From: Eulemur rufifrons
Taxonomy: Eukaryota > Chordata > Mammalia > Primates > Lemuridae
Direction: 5' to 3'
Length of the DNA stretch: 64,000 nt
Assembly (NCBI RefSeq): GCF_041146395.1
Contig: NC_090986.1
Coordinates: forward strand, 43,560,001-43,624,000
The notes under the pieces are model-generated. The model did no database searches. It worked only from the letters and a program-made list of their open reading frames with translations, and was not told the DNA's origin. Made by a program: the position numbers and the translations under genes. Positions 1 through 11,280 of this stretch are shown one piece after another; the first letter of the stretch is position 1, and each line of letters begins with the position of its first letter.

Positions 1-3000
1 TGTGACACCACACTTTTCCTAAAGCATCTTTGCAACAACTTGGTTATGCTCATTAATGAAAAAGAGGGAAGGGGTAAGAGATTTTGTGTGAAGCTGTCGG
101 CTTGTCTCTATTTTCCTATGGCCCTCGTCTGCAGCAGGACTTTGCCTGGCTCTACCTTGCCTGGGACCACAGAGGATAATCTGATAATGTGCATTTAGGT
201 GAGAATTATTATCTTGAACCTCTTCAGGAGAAAAAAATCAGCATCAGTTACTGTCCATCCTGGAGTTGTACAAGGATAAAGTCCATGTAAACAAATATTC
301 TTTTCCAGAATTGGACTGGGCTTCAGGAAAACCAAGAAGTTCTAGAGCCCCTAGGGAATGGTCAAAGGCAGAGAGGGGACTTTTCCCCAGGGGGGGCAGA
401 GAGGACTGATCTGTTGAACCCAAAGAGATGCACGGGAAATGCTGTCAAGGGTGACCCTTTCCGTCCGTATCCTAGAAGAATGAATCTCTGGGCTCCTAAA
501 CTCCTGCTACTTCTCCTCAGGGTTCTCGACAAACAATGAAGAGTATCTCCTGTCATTAATAGGGTTAATGAAATGAAGTAGCAATTCTTGAGTCTCCCGA
601 CAAAAAGACGACAGATTCATTTTCTTGTAACAAAAGCCCAAACTGACTAAAAAAAAAAAAACTAAAGTGTCAATGAAATATTTTGCCTTTCCTTTTTTTA
701 ACCAAAACAGAAAAATCCTGTGTTTTCATTTTTTCTAGTACTGAATGAGTTACTAACTAGATGTCTTTTCCTTTCATTTGTACTTAACAGGGTTATCCTG
801 ACTAGTAGGTTTCCTCCCAACTCATGAAGCTTTGCCTTTTTATAATGTAGCCAAAAAGAAATTTATTCTCTTTGTGTTGATGTTTGTAAGTGAAAGTTAC
901 CTACTGTGCACTTCTTAAACTGTAGCTCATCTTAATCACAGTTGTTAGAGATTCTTGAATATAAATGATACAGGCTGACCAAATAGGAATGAATGTTGCT
1001 CCGGAGATATTTTCATACTAAAATAGGGCATTACTTTCTTTCCAGTCTGTTACCAGAGAAGATGCAGGTCATCAAATAAACAGGTACTACATTCTATAGA
1101 ACTAAAAATATCTGCCAAAGCCAAATTCTTGGGTGATTAAATTTTACTTTTTAAAAACATTGCTCTCTACCTTCACGGCTAATTGTTCTATCTCAACTTC
1201 AGCAATTTTATTTAATCAACTTAAATTAATCACCATTTCCTACTACTTTAAGAACAAAAAAGGGCCAGAAGAGATTATTCATCTTTAGATTCTCCATAAA
1301 ATCAGTCAAAAATATTTGCTGAATCAAATTATGCTTCTTAACCTTTGATAAGCTTTATCATCTCACAGCAATGTTTAATCAATTTCCTATGTAAATGTTT
1401 TTCAAATGAAAGAACAAGTCCTAGAAGCAAAGTTTAATCTTCCCAGTGAGTCATTAAAAAGAAATTGTTTCTAAGCTTTCATGCTCATAAATACTTTTCC
1501 TGGGGTCTGAACCAGCAAGTCTCTTGAGCCACCTCCCCCCCTTTTTTTTAACAAAGCCTGAAATTGTCGATACAGAAAATAAATTTTAAAGCTGCAAATG
1601 AAAATAAAATATTGAAAATAATTTAAGGAATGTTTAACTAGTACACTTAACACTAAAGACTAAATGTGATACCTTTTCCTGCATAGTTTTCAAGTGTAGA
1701 CTGAAAAAATTTCATCCTGCAAAACATGTTTCCCTATGTTACCTCTACCAATAAATCAGGTTACACATTTAACCAATATTGACCTATCTCTAGATCCAGA
1801 TTGTATGATCTCCATCCATTTTCATTAAGGCCCCAAGTGAAATCCTTCCTATTCAGTTTTTTTTAAAGCCTTTCACTCCTTTTCTACAGTTTCACACACA
1901 AAAAAGGATTAACTTATGTCCAGAATATTTTGAATGTTTCTTTTAGCGAAGAAGTGCCTGCAACGAGAATATCTTTATTGTCAACATTATCAATATTTTT
2001 AAATCAAAACCTACACCTAGTATATTCAATGGATGATGATGTTGGAGCCAAGAAGTAGATAGGAAATTTATACCTAAGGATTTTTTAGTGCCCAAACTGA
2101 AACTAAAATCAGTACCTTAGCAGCAAATCTCAAATAGGAATTACATAAAGTATATATAACATCTTAATTATAAATGTGATGAGGAAATAAAGTGTGTGCA
2201 TAAGCAAGTAAGGCAGAACATGGAAATTTACCCCCCTCTTACAACTGCGCTTGGGCTAAAAATCTCTTGACACTTAAGGTAAAATTTTTCCTTAAACAGG
2301 AATCTTGAATATGGTGCTTTACTCAGAGTCCAGTTTGTGTTCCTGTGTTATTTGTATAATGTTTCCATTTTCTTTTGCGGGCGTGTTTCAAATTGTCCTT
2401 TTCCTTTGTCAACCTGTGGTAAGCCGTTTTGGGATCATTTAGTGCACAGAGAGTAGCCAATGCACGGAGTCTCGGTCTGAGGCACGCTTGAGCCAAGAGT
2501 GTGTGTTGCTCAAAGACTTTCCCTGTACAACTGCTAATCTGCTGCCCTGTTTCAGATAGCTGAGACTGAAAAATGATCTAAAAATGTTACCGTGCCCTGA
2601 TTTCCCACTGGCTTTAGCATATTGTCTAAGGTTAAATGTACGACTTCAAACATCTACACTGAGTTCACGGTTTACTTTTTCAGGACTTTTTCGTTGGTAA
2701 GGAGTTTTTAAATTTCTTGCAAATTATTCTTTAAAGAGAGTCATTGTTTTTTCCTACTGATTTTAACTTCTTCTGGCCCCAAACCTGTGCTAACTTGGAA
2801 ACTAACAAAATTAAGAAAAAGAAAGTAAAGCATATGAGGATAAAAACTATAATGCCGGTTGCAGCTGATACTTCATCAGTCATGTTGATTTGTAAGCACA
2901 AAATGATATGTGACTCTTTTTCCTGAAAGAACAGTCTCGCTTGGGGGAATCTTTAGAATCATGGCAATGGGTATAGCTCCTTGCATACATCATAAGGCAT

Positions 3001-6000
3001 ACAAATTTCAGCAGAATGTTCATTTAAATGCGGCTAAAAGTCTAAATATTTTGATTTGAAAATATACCACTCATTGATATTGTTGCCTAGAAGCAGCCAT
3101 AATAATTATTTCTAATCAGAGGCACGATAAATATGCACACACGCACATATTACTAACTCAGGCAAACACCCACACACCTATATAAGGGGTGCCTCTATAG
3201 GCCTAAGTATGCTACCTTATGCATGTACAGATACAAATAAAATATAATTATGCCCTGGAATAGAAACAAATTATGTTTCAGGTATTTTGTCTAATTATAC
3301 AAAGACGACAGGACTTTGTATTATTATATATGATTTTCTAATAAAAAGATCTAAGTGTATGAGCTTAGAACACTCGAGTGCTGTGACAGTTCTAGTTTAA
3401 GAAACTAATATATCATCTACTCTTTCATCCTAGATTATTTTTAAAAGTCCTATTTTGGAAAGGCTATATGCTTAGGTTCAATTTGCAACCCATGTTAAAG
3501 AAGCATTTACAATCTAAAAATCCAGAATAAGTAATTAAACTCAGATGTAGGTTGTTTTAGTTGCTTATTTTTAAAACATAAGGTAACTTGACATTTTAAA
3601 GCAATTACAATTTTCCAAAAAAATGCTAGAGTGCTTCACATTCTGCCTGCAAAATGGCAATCATTTAAAGCGCAATTTATTTTATGTCATCAACTACCAG
3701 ACCAACATGGCCATGTAGTTTTTAAAGTCCCCTAATAAACTGTACAAGTGGGAGGGAGGGAGACAGAAAGGAAACAAAAAACACTACTAAAATGAGAAAA
3801 GTGATTTAGAAAAACTGTTTCATCTACCTGGGCCTTACAAGGAAAAGGAAAAACAAAACAAAACAAGAAAACCCCACAAGCATTTGCTGGCTTCAGATAC
3901 ATTCATTTAAAAACAACAGGCAGGGTGGGGAGGATGCAATGAGAGAGCACAGGTAATTTTAAAAGGCATTGTCTAGAAACTAGAAATGAGGAGAAAACAA
4001 CCTCAATGCTCTATGATTACCCAAGAACGGGTTTAGCCAGATGAACAAGTCTGCTACAAACCCTCCCCAAGGCATTTGAAAGACTATCAAACAAAACTTT
4101 ATTAAACTGGATTACGTGGTCTCACTTATTAGATGTTGAAGGCCATGATGTCTACGATCAGGAAGAAAAAAATAAATAAATAAAACCCCAATGCCTAGGA
4201 CCCACCCTAGACCTGGTCCTCTTTTTAGTTTGTTTTTATTAGTACAAGCATTGTTAAGACAACCCACTATTAAATTTCTCTGCCAGCAGGTCAAGTTCCT
4301 AAATCACAGGTAGTAGCATTCAGGGTACTAAACTCTGACAGGGGTTGAAAGGCTATTTAGATATGGTTTGACTACACCCCTGCAATAAGCAGTTGATTAC
4401 ATCGTTATATGCAATTGTACTCTTTTATTAGGAGACTTTAGCCCCATGAAAATGTGTTCCCTCCTTCCTATCTCTCGTTTCAAGGACTTCCAAAAGAGAG
4501 AAAAACAACAGTTCAAATGTTTCTAAATTATTCCCACTTATATTCTATAAAAGGTTATTTTAGTAGTTCTATATGGAATATTTTCTAGGTGCTTGTCATT
4601 GGTATTTTGAAAACTTTAGACTTGAAGTTTTTATTACATGCTTAATTCTTCCGTGGGTGTTTAACTATAAAAGTTCCTTCTACCTTGGGCTGCTTATGTA
4701 GGATCTTTCCTCTTATATAATTAATTTGTCTCTATCTAAAAGCCTCACACCAAAACAACCCATTCATTTCACAGATAAATACATGAGATGTCTTTTCTTT
4801 AAAACCAGTTTCTCAAAAAGCCCTGAAATCTACCACATTGTTGCCAACACTATTCCGATTGTAATAAGCAGTGTTTATCACTGGGATATCAAGCAATCCA
4901 TCGTAACATGCATACAAAATGTCTGCAACCATATTCCTTTCAGGGCTGTATCTCAGCACTGACCTTTGTTCAAAGGCTTTTACTTTTTAATGCAGCATTT
5001 AGAGATAACTACTTCATTTATCAAAACTCAATTTCCATAGTAACATCTAGCCTGGGGAGATTCAAGTCCTCACACTAATCCAACAACCCATTCAAAGGAA
5101 CTGTTGAATACTTTGGTTTCCATAGCAATGATGGAATAATACATTTTGCTAGGTCATTGCTTTTATTAGCAAACTTATTCTTTGAACTTTAGGTAAGGCT
5201 GTCTTTATGGAGAAAAAAACACAGTCGCTTTATATAAGTTCTTTCCTTTAGGGCTGTTCTTAAGAAAAATCACAAATAATAACCACCTATATATTTGGAA
5301 ATATTTGGGGGCCTTTAAAGTATGCCACCTAGTTTCCTCTTAAAATGGGTTCTGATATAAAGTGATAAAATTAAAGAGCTCTTAAAAGTGATTGCTATAG
5401 GTTTAACACAACAAATACAAAAATTAAAGGGGCTAACCTTAAAAGCACATTTAAACAAGAATGAGATATAAGCTAGAATAAAGATGAAGTCTAACATATC
5501 AACTGTGGGCGGGGGTAGGGTGTAGAATAACTTTTAAACTGTAACCCCATTTCTGACCACCCAATTTTAGTACTCTGCAATTTCAGACCCTATCTTTCAT
5601 TAAGCACAGAAACATACTAATCACAGATAATTTAAGCAAAAGGTGAAACTAAAGATAATGTATTAAGCAATTATGCTGTACAAGCTAAATGAGAACATCT
5701 TCAGTGTTTAGTAGGGCTTTCTTGAAGCAAAATAATTTGCTATGGAGGTAGAAAATGAGTTATATTTTTTTCCTTCAAGACAAGAATAGTAGTGCCATTA
5801 AAAGTTTTAAAATCCATTAGTAAACATCATTGTTTACATTCTGAGATAATTAATTCTATGCGAGGTGACAGGGCAGCAGCCTTTGAGAGGGAACATCCTC
5901 AGCCTTCCTGGAACCAGACTTTCTCATGGAACTGAATTTTGAGCCAAGCCAGTGCTGAAAAGGTAGGCCATTAAAAAAATAAAAGTTGACAGAAGAAAGA

Positions 6001-6088
6001 AGAGATCAAACACGTGCTGGCTTTTAAAAGGATGAATACCACTTACACTATTTACACAACTCACAGAATTAACAAGAAAATTACATAC
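1..6088 (-). other. KLF5: KLF5 intron 3 (partial, at least 6.1 kb)
   Basis: This is intronic sequence downstream of exon 3. It is AT-rich and has no recognisable Alu, recent L1 or gene. A CpG-bearing patch at about 2375-2520 (gcgggcgtg, cacggagtctcggtc, cacgcttgagccaag) and a RUNX-like TGTGGT at about 2416-2421 stand out from CpG-poor surroundings and could mark a regulatory element. I saw no zinc-finger coding sequence, so exon 4 is further left. Confidence 0.85.
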
Positions 6089-6148
6089 CAGTATGAGTCC
6101 TCAGGTGAGCTTTTAAATGAGAAGACTTCGTATAAACTTTTGTGCAGC
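6089..6148 (-). CDS. KLF5: KLF5 coding exon 3 (zinc finger 1)
   Basis: This 60-nt exon, too short to show as a long ORF, completes the split Gly379 codon. It then encodes [19 protein letters not shown] and ends in phase 1 at ACTG|GTATGT. With exon 2 it makes finger 1: Cys375-x4-Cys380-x12-His393-x3-His397, a canonical C2H2 finger of the KLF/Sp class. The acceptor is TTTATTTTAG at 6149-6158. The trailing THT plus G begins the TGEKP linker to finger 2, which is encoded outside the window. All four zinc ligands and the SSHLKAH recognition helix are intact. Confidence 0.97.
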
Positions 6149-7188
6149 CTAAAATAAAGAAGGAAAGGAAGAACAGCTTGTCATTTTAGAGATCCTTTTG
6201 AAATCTTTACATTTGATGATTCAGTGTTTAAAATCTGGCTTTAAAAAAGAAATCTCTCATGCTAGACAAGATTATTTGAAGCTTCAGTTTAAAAGTTTTA
6301 AAGGGCCCTCCCCCATTACCTTATTAAAGGCATAAAGTGATTTGTTTTATGTATCACTTCAATAGGCAAGCACACAGATAATCAAGCCAAGCTACAAATG
6401 GACTATTTGTGTTTATATTCCGGTAGGGGCTTTACTTCTACTATAATATATATATATTTTTTAAATTTTTAATGGCTCTAGAGCTGACAATGCAAAGCCA
6501 TTATCCAAGATGACTGTAATTTTCTGTACTCCCACATTTCTTGTTTTTTCATTTAGGCTGTCATGCCATATCATGTACCACAGTCAATAAATTTTGCCCT
6601 GTATTAATCATAAACTGCTTTCGCCAGCAACTTGTAGATATATTCCACATACCGTCATCAATTTATATTTTGGGCCATGTATCGCATTCAAGAACGAGCA
6701 TATGCTCATAGGCTATCAGAACTATCCTTAAATCTATCCTGTACAAAGTCTCATACCTACTGCCAGGCCAGCTGCCTACAACCCCCACTTCATTGCCAAA
6801 CCTTATTTTCCTCTACCCTACTTAATCTCTTCCTAGGGAGCTTAATTTAGAATTAAAAACTGCAATTTTATTAGACTGCTATCTTAAAGCAGCTCTGGCA
6901 TAACTCTGAATGATACATATATTAGAAATTCAAATCTTATTTAATATTAAAGAGAAAAACATACAAGGCAACTTTTCCCAGAAGATTCTGGCCATGTTTT
7001 TAATACATAACTAACTGGTTTACATACCAGGGTAAAGCACAGAGACGGAATATGGAAAAAACAAAGTAGGTAATTTTTTTTTACTGTCAAGTGCAACTTT
7101 CTCATGCAAATCTAAAGCCTGGCATCCAGACAGGCAAGCACACATACACAGACACTACATGATGTTTCAACCGGGCAAGACCACATAC
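6149..7188 (-). other. KLF5: KLF5 intron 2
   Basis: A 1.04-kb intron with donor GTATGT next to exon 2 and acceptor TTTTAG before exon 3. It is AT-rich, with a short TA run near 6443-6460 and a T run at about 7073-7082. No repeat or gene recognised. Confidence 0.9.
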
Positions 7189-8062
7189 CAGGGTAATCGC
7201 AGTAGTGGATGCGACGTTTCTCCAAATCAGGGTTGCTCCTTCTATTGTATCTGACAGGTTGGATGTTTTGCGAATTAACTGGCAGGGTGGCAGGTAAATT
7301 TGGATTGTGAATTGCCAGTTTAGAAGCAATTGTAGCAGCGTAAGATGGAGGTGGGGTTAAATTCTGAAGGATCTCTGCTTGTCTATCGGGACTTCCAGGC
7401 TCTGAGCTTGGTGGTGACGGGGGAAAGTAAGTGGCCTGTTGTGGCAGAAACTGACTTGGCATTGTGTATGTGCAGGGGGGCATGCCCTGGAATTGTTTCA
7501 TTGCAGTCTGCGGAACAGCAGAGGTGTGTGTGTTAAGGCCTGCCATGGCAGCTGACATAGAAACATTAAGAGTGTCCATTACTGCTGTCTGGTTTGTAGA
7601 ACAGGGCATATCTAGATCCGGTGTATTCAGGAGCTGGTACAGGTGGCCCTGCTGGGGAGGGACAGAAAGATGAAGATCTGGTGTAGGAAGTTCTTGTTTG
7701 ATGAAAATATTGTTCACCTCTGGAGCTGCGGTCTGGTGTGAGCTGAATATACTGGTGAACTCGGGGAGGGCCTGGGTCGGGGCCGGAGGAGGGGCAGTCG
7801 TCTCACTCTGGTGGCTGAAAATGGTAACAGGTTCGGTCTTGATGTGTGTTACGCATGGTCTCTGGGATTTGTAGAGGCCAGTTCTCAGGTGAGTGATGTC
7901 AGGGAGGAAGACGTTCATGTTGATACTGTAAGGTAACCCTTCACTGTCAGTGAAGAACTGGTCTACGACTGAGGCACTGTCTCGTCTATACTTTTTATGC
8001 TCTGGAATTATAGAGACTGGAGGAAGCTGAGGTGTCAGATACTTCTCCATTTCACATCTTGT
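7189..8062 (-). CDS. KLF5: KLF5 coding exon 2 (residues 88-379, most of the protein)
   Basis: This 874-nt exon starts after TTTTTTAG (acceptor at 8063-8064) with TRCEMEKYL and ends in phase 1 in the Gly codon of HYCDYPG, at G|GTATGT. It encodes the central regulatory and transactivation region. Known KLF5 sites fall at their human numbers: Ser153 in KSQRP, SUMO-type motifs IKTE (Lys162) and IKQE (Lys209), Ser303 and Thr323 in the Ser/Pro-rich phosphodegron region, and the PPPSY WW-binding motif at 324-328 used by ubiquitin ligases such as WWP1. The last residues carry Cys375, the first zinc ligand of finger 1. The frame is uninterrupted. The roles of these sites are family knowledge; their presence and position are read from the sequence. 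Confidence 0.97.
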
Positions 8063-10376
8063 CTAAAAAAGAAGAGATACAAACATGCATAATCCACCTG
8101 ATTCATCGTCTCAGGAAGGACAAACACTCGGTGCTTACTAAACATTCCCAACAATCTCTGTGTCAAGTACTAGAGCAAGCTCCTAAGTGTTGCTTATAAA
8201 CATAGCAGGTTTAGTGTTGTCAATTGTGCAATAATTGGTTGACCAAAACCTTATGAAACTCTGTATAACATGTTTTTGGTGAAACTGCTCCCTCAATCAC
8301 CCCCAGACAAAAAGTGAAAGAGGCAAATCAAGGAAAAAGGAAGCACCTAGAAAACAATCCTTTCTGATGCAATAATAAAGTATCACCCCCCTACCAGCAG
8401 GATTCCCTGCCCCATTACACAGTTAAGTTTACAATTAAAGTAGGTTTTGAAATATTGCCAAACTACCTCAATTTGGTCCACGTCATAAATATTAAAAAAT
8501 GCAATTTAAAAAAATACTCAACCCTTAAAAATATCACAAAGTTTTTTTTTTGTTGTTGTTGTTGCTGCTGTAGTTTGGCTAGATACTTCCAAAATATCTA
8601 ATATAAAATATTCTTTGCCTATTTCAGGGTCTTTCTTGTTTAGAGTTCAATGGAAACTTAAATACAATGTTTTGAGCAAAACATAGTATCCACTGAAACA
8701 AAACAATTTCACATTCAACATTTGAGCTAAATGTTGATTTTAATCAGCAGATTCTGTAATTGGTTAATATGATAATGAAATGTTCCTATTCATATCCCTA
8801 TCTAAAACAGATCTTTAATTACCTAGGGGAAAATCACTCCCTTGGTAGAGTGGTGCTAAGGAGCCCGTGGGTGGGGAGAGGCTGCTGTATCGCTAGCACA
8901 GTCATCAGCAAAACATTTATCGTGTCCTCCTCAGTGGGCCAATGCTACATTCCCCCTTATTCTGTAAAAACCTCAGTCATCCCCTATCTTCTTGGTGTCT
9001 CCTAAGCAGAAAACTGACAAACTGAAATCACCAAACAGTTTTCAAATGGTGATTTTTTTTTTTTTAGGACATAATCCAGCTTGTATCGCCTCGACTCGAT
9101 TTTCTTATAGCTATCTTCTCTCCTAATAACTTGAGCTAAATGTTTTAACCTTCAAAGGAAAATTTCAAAAGAAAAAAGAAACCCAGTTAAATAGAATGGC
9201 TCCTAGAACTGCTAACGGTGGCACCTTAATCGGTGAACAAGGCAGTCATTTGTCGCTACTATTTAATTTCAAAAGCGTATCATCTCGGACCTCAGATCAT
9301 TCGGTGTGGATGAGGACGGAGTTTCCCGGATAGACTCGATTTAAAAATAAAAATTAACGCTCTAGTCATGTGAGTCAATCTCTGACAAACGCCACTGCCC
9401 TCACACAGCACGCCGACACTGGCAAGACCCCGCGCAGTAGGCGCTAGGTAACAAATACACAATATACCAAAGGGCTATTAAGCGAAGCGTCTTGAAATAA
9501 ACCGAACTAAACCCTTTCGTGCACTGCGCTCCCGTGGCGGTTAGTGGTTTCTGATTTTAGCTCTTCCAGCTGTTTGCATGTGGGTATGTTTCCAATTTTT
9601 TTTTTTTTCCTTGGGACAGGCTAAAAGTCCCGGGAAGTTTTTTCTGGGCTATATGACTCCCTGCGTGGGCGAAAGAAACAGGCGGTTGCTCTAATTCGGC
9701 TGCTGGGCAAGTGTAAAAGCCAACTGCCAGCTTTCAACGCGGCTCCGGGAGGAAATTTACGCGAACACGAAGCGAACAACACTCTCGGTTTTTTTTTTCC
9801 TTTCTTTTTAAGGGAAAAAACCGCTCCAATACAACCTTAGCTTTTCTAACTCTTGTTTCCCAAACGCTGCCCCCACGATCGCTCCTAAAGCAGGTTGAGC
9901 CATGAGGTATGAAACCCTGGGGGACCTCTTCCTAGAACCCCAATTTGCGTTCCTACTTAACCCGAGACTGGGGAGGAACCTCCAAGGCCACAGCACGGCA
10001 CTGGGAGGGAGGAGTAAAAGCAAAGGCGTAATTGAAGTAAAATTGAGCGTGAGGTACAAGGTTTCATCCCCCAAATGTAAGAAAAACAACTAAGGTGCGC
10101 AGGAGCGCCCAGTTCCCTCTTCAACCTCCCCAGGCGTCCCGCCCGGCCAGAGCCATCTCGGACCCTACCCCTCCCTCCCGCGTTCCCCCATTTACTCTCT
10201 GCGGAATGCGGTGCCCAGGCTTGGGGGGCAGGGCGCGGCTGCCCACCCAGCGCCGGCTCCCGGTGCGCCCCGACGCACGCCCCAGCCTGGAGCGGCCCCT
10301 GTCGCCCGCGCGTCGCAGCGGCGGGACACGCCCGAGCCCGGGAGGGAGGCGGAGGGAGGGGAGCGGCTCTTCCTAC
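8063..10376 (-). other. KLF5: KLF5 intron 1
   Basis: A 2.3-kb intron with donor GTAGGA and acceptor TTTTTTAG. The part nearest exon 1 (about 9220-10095) is rich in CpG and unique in sequence, forming the downstream shore of the CpG island. It contains a consensus AP-1 site TGAGTCA at 9371-9377. Short T runs lie at 9599-9608 and 9790-9798, and a TTG/CTG trinucleotide stretch at about 8541-8570. No Alu is present. Confidence 0.9.
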
Positions 10377-10637
10377 CTGGACCAGATCCTCGGCGGGCAG
10401 CCGCGGGCCGACGGCGGGCGGCGGGGCCGGCTGCGGGGGCTGCGGAGGCGCAGGCTGCGTCTGCGGGTGGTGGTGCGGATGCTTCAACTCCTCGCCGGGA
10501 AAGAGCGCCGCGTCGCGGGCCGGGTTCGCGGCGCCCAGCACCGGCTTGAGCTGCGCGAACACAGGCTCGTCCTGCGGGGCCGGCGGCTGGGGCACAGGTC
10601 CCAGGCGGGCGCTCATGGTCAGCACCCGCGTAGCCAT
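10377..10637 (-). CDS. KLF5: KLF5 coding exon 1 (residues 1-87)
   Basis: The exon encodes 87 residues from MATRVLTMSARLG to PAEDLVQ and ends in phase 0 at CAG|GTAGGA (donor GT at 10375-10376). It is the proline- and alanine-rich N-terminus of KLF5, including a His/Pro/Gln stretch at about residues 52-78 where this species differs from human at several positions, while flanking blocks are conserved. The start at 10635-10637 is chosen because it gives the known N-terminus. Its context has C at -3 and G at +4. A second in-frame ATG, codon 8 at 10614-10616, has A at -3 and could be used by leaky scanning. I see no ATG between 10638 and 10976, so the proximal 5' UTR appears free of upstream start codons. 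The exon lies inside the CpG island, which creates long meaningless open frames on both strands. Confidence 0.96.
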
Positions 10638-10976
10638 GGGCACTCGGGGGCGCGGCTCCGGGCGCGGGGCGCGGGTCGAGCGCACTTCCCACCTCGCTCA
10701 CGCTGGCTTGGCCGGCGAGCTCTGCGCGGGGCCGCGGGCGGAGGAGGGGAGGCTCCGGGCGGACCCCTCAGCCAACAGCAGGCACAGTTTTCGAAGGCGC
10801 GCACGAAAAGCAAAACTCTTCCGCTCCGCCACGCGTAAATGCCAACGTCCTCCGGGCGGCCACTTTCTCCCACCCCGCCCAGACGCGCCGCGCTCTCACA
10901 CTCGCCGGAGCCCGCTCCCGCCACTACCGACCTCCGCGAGCGAGCTGCGAGCGCGCGTACCTGCCCCGCGACTACT
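10638..10976 (-). other. KLF5: KLF5 5' untranslated region (approximate)
   Basis: The GC-rich leader directly before the KLF5 start codon resembles the human KLF5 leader block by block as I remember it, including the segments around AAGAGTTTTGCTTTTCGTGC and CGAAAACTG. It is unspliced here. The 5' end at about 10976 is an inference from that resemblance, not from transcript data. No upstream ATG is present on the minus strand. Confidence 0.65.
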
Positions 10977-11280
10977 GACACTTGACGCCCGCCTCTATTT
11001 CACCAACTCCAGGTGGGCGGGACCCACTGGCCTGACTGGCAGCGCCGCCGCGAATCCCGAGGCCCCGAGGCCGGCGGGGCCGGAGCGGCCAGCCTATGAG
11101 AAGGGAGAAGCTCTCCCAGGGCCCCGCCTCCACCCTGCCGACCGCACCCCTCTCGGGCCACGAGCTTCGCGCGCAGGGCGGCCGCGCAGTTTGTACACAA
11201 CTTCTCTGACAGATTGGGCTGGCGGAGCCGGGGGCGGAGGAAGGAGAGGAGCGGGTGGAATCTAGGAAGAGGGGGAATTA

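Larger units (their letters stand above)
1..10976 (-). other. KLF5: KLF5 transcription unit, 3' part missing
   Basis: KLF5 (Krueppel-like factor 5) is a nuclear C2H2 zinc-finger transcription factor that binds GC-rich/CACCC elements and drives proliferation of epithelial, smooth-muscle and stem cells. Three coding exons are present on the minus strand: 10377-10637, 7189-8062 and 6089-6148. They join in frame for 1195 nt (398 codons plus 1 base). Every junction has AG acceptor and GT donor signals. Residue numbering matches the human 457-residue protein as I recall it, so about 58 residues and the stop are missing. They belong to a fourth exon left of position 1; I found no finger-2 or finger-3 coding sequence in 1-6088. 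The right boundary is approximate: the 5' UTR resembles the human mRNA back to about 10976. No frameshift or premature stop is visible. Confidence 0.95.
10095..11280. promoter_or_regulatory. KLF5: CpG island over the KLF5 promoter, 5' UTR and exon 1
   Basis: The stretch is strongly GC-rich and dense in CpG compared with the AT-rich DNA on both sides. It spans exon 1, the 5' UTR and about 300 bp upstream. Promoter-type motifs on the minus strand include a CCAAT box (ATTGG on plus at 11213-11217) and a GGCGGG box (10988-10993). A further GC box is readable on plus at 11015-11021. A weak AT-rich AAATAGAG lies at 10993-11000, roughly where a TATA-like element would sit for a start near 10970. The edges are judged by eye. 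Confidence 0.88.

Noticed and set aside
1..6088. KLF5 exon 4 (zinc fingers 2 and 3)
   Set aside because: I looked on minus for the CTWEGCDWRFARSDE and CGVCNRSFSRSDH coding and the stop; not present, so the exon lies outside the window.
10095..11265. Long plus-strand open frames (247 and 239 codons) over the KLF5 promoter
   Set aside because: They are antisense to KLF5 exon 1 and the 5' UTR in a CpG island, where stop codons are rare. The translations are Arg/Ala/Gly-rich with no recognisable domain.
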